This document shows positions 4,929-5,357 of a DNA stretch of 5,357 nucleotides, piece after piece. The notes under the pieces were generated by a model. That model saw nothing but the letters and a program-made list of their open reading frames with translations. It made no database searches and was not told the origin of the DNA. This stretch comes from Thermoplasmatales archaeon UBA582. Its GTDB lineage: Archaea; Thermoplasmatota; Thermoplasmata; Thermoplasmatales; Thermoplasmataceae. The stretch spans positions 16,053-21,409 of the forward strand of contig DAQB01000135.1 in NCBI GenBank assembly GCA_002502705.1, in the 5' to 3' direction. The position numbers and the translations under genes are program-made. Position 1 is the first letter of the stretch; the number at the start of each line of letters is the position of its first letter.

Positions 4929-5357
4929 CGCGAAGCGGGCAAGAGTACTGATTTGGGTAACCCTCGCAGAAGTTCTTGCAATGAGTCTATGGTTCAGCGC
5001 ATCGGCAGTGTCAAGCACGCTTGCCACTGTTATGAACCTTTCTCCTTACCAGATACCATGGATTACTGCATCCGTTCAGATAGGATTCGTTGTCGGTGCG
5101 ATGTTAAGTGCAATCTTCGGCATACAGGATCGGATAAAACCCCGGTTAATGTTTCCAGTATCTGCAGTTCTAGCTTCGATTTTTAATTTGCTCTTTGTGT
5201 TTGAAGTGCACATAGTTATACTTGGATTTATACTTCGGTTCCTAACGGGTATGTTCCTAGCAGGAATATATCCCGTCGCCGTCCAGTTCATATCTTCATG
5301 GTTCCCAAAAGGAAGGGGGTTGGCCATAGGCATCCTAATAGGTGGACTGACACTCGG
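4912..5357 (+). CDS. MFS transporter (N-terminal part, runs off the window)
   Basis: Major facilitator superfamily permease of the inner membrane; 148 residues of an expected 380-420 are visible. TM1 lies at about 12-33 (AEVLAMSLWFSASAV, a stretch typical of one prokaryotic MFS subgroup), TM2 at about 48-70, and the motif A loop is G70...D73-R74...R78. TM3 is at about 79-97 and TM4 at about 101-125 with RFLTGMFLAGIYPVA. This is followed by WFPKGRGLAIG (130-140), a loop and TM5 start strongly conserved in that subgroup. The start ATG at 4912 is the first possible one, because an in-frame TGA lies at 4906. There is no Shine-Dalgarno; a weak AT box (TATTCA, 4885-4890) is about 24.5 bases upstream. 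The substrate is not predictable. The neighbouring HxlR-type gene could regulate it, but this is inference from position. Confidence 0.9.
   Translation, partial: MVRTHDAKRARVLIWVTLAEVLAMSLWFSASAVSSTLATVMNLSPYQIPWITASVQIGFVVGAMLSAIFGIQDRIKPRLMFPVSAVLASIFNLLFVFEVHIVILGFILRFLTGMFLAGIYPVAVQFISSWFPKGRGLAIGILIGGLTL

Overview
The window looks like chromosomal DNA of an archaeon, most likely of the Thermoplasmatales type. Supporting this: AT-rich TATA-like boxes lie about 24-27 bases upstream of several start codons with almost no leader between them (leaderless transcription); Shine-Dalgarno sites are nearly absent; AGA/AGG and ATA codons are frequent; and the gene families (Wtp/Mod-type ABC importer, stand-alone MetRS-beta-like tRNA-binding protein, small zinc ribbon, HxlR regulator) are typical of archaea. 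The species is inferred, not shown.

Left part (1-1600, plus strand): the 3' end of a molybdate/tungstate/sulfate-type ABC permease overlaps by four bases with a short ATPase gene, forming one importer operon whose binding-protein gene should lie further left. The ATPase keeps Walker A, signature and Walker B but lacks the canonical Q-loop, D-loop and H-loop residues. After a gap of about 200 bases comes a leaderless gene for a CsaA/MetRS-beta-like OB-fold tRNA-binding protein.

Middle part (1608-2966, minus strand): a 64-residue zinc-ribbon protein and, upstream of it, a radical SAM enzyme with a SPASM/twitch-like C-terminal cysteine set. Each appears to have its own promoter. The radical SAM gene has a strong TATA box inside its annotated 5' end, which suggests that the true start may be codon 26.

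Right part (2967-5357): this is the unusual region. The C-terminal half of an ECF-transporter T component (minus strand, with a -1 frameshift in a T5 run) abuts, back to back, the C-terminal half of a secreted and membrane-anchored phosphoesterase (plus strand). Both genes have lost their N-terminal halves at the same point, around 3555-3566. This is what one breakpoint of an inversion, or a chimeric assembly join, would look like. Next comes an HxlR-type regulator whose N-terminal coding continues upstream of any usable start codon and would be restored to an ATG by one extra G in a G5 run. Last is the first third of an MFS permease, cut by the window edge and preceded by a possible small leaderless ORF.

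I see no CRISPR array, complete tRNA, rRNA or insertion sequence. I do not see a clear new multigene system. The best leads are the double-truncation junction, the apparent homopolymer frameshifts and the catalytically degenerate ABC ATPase.
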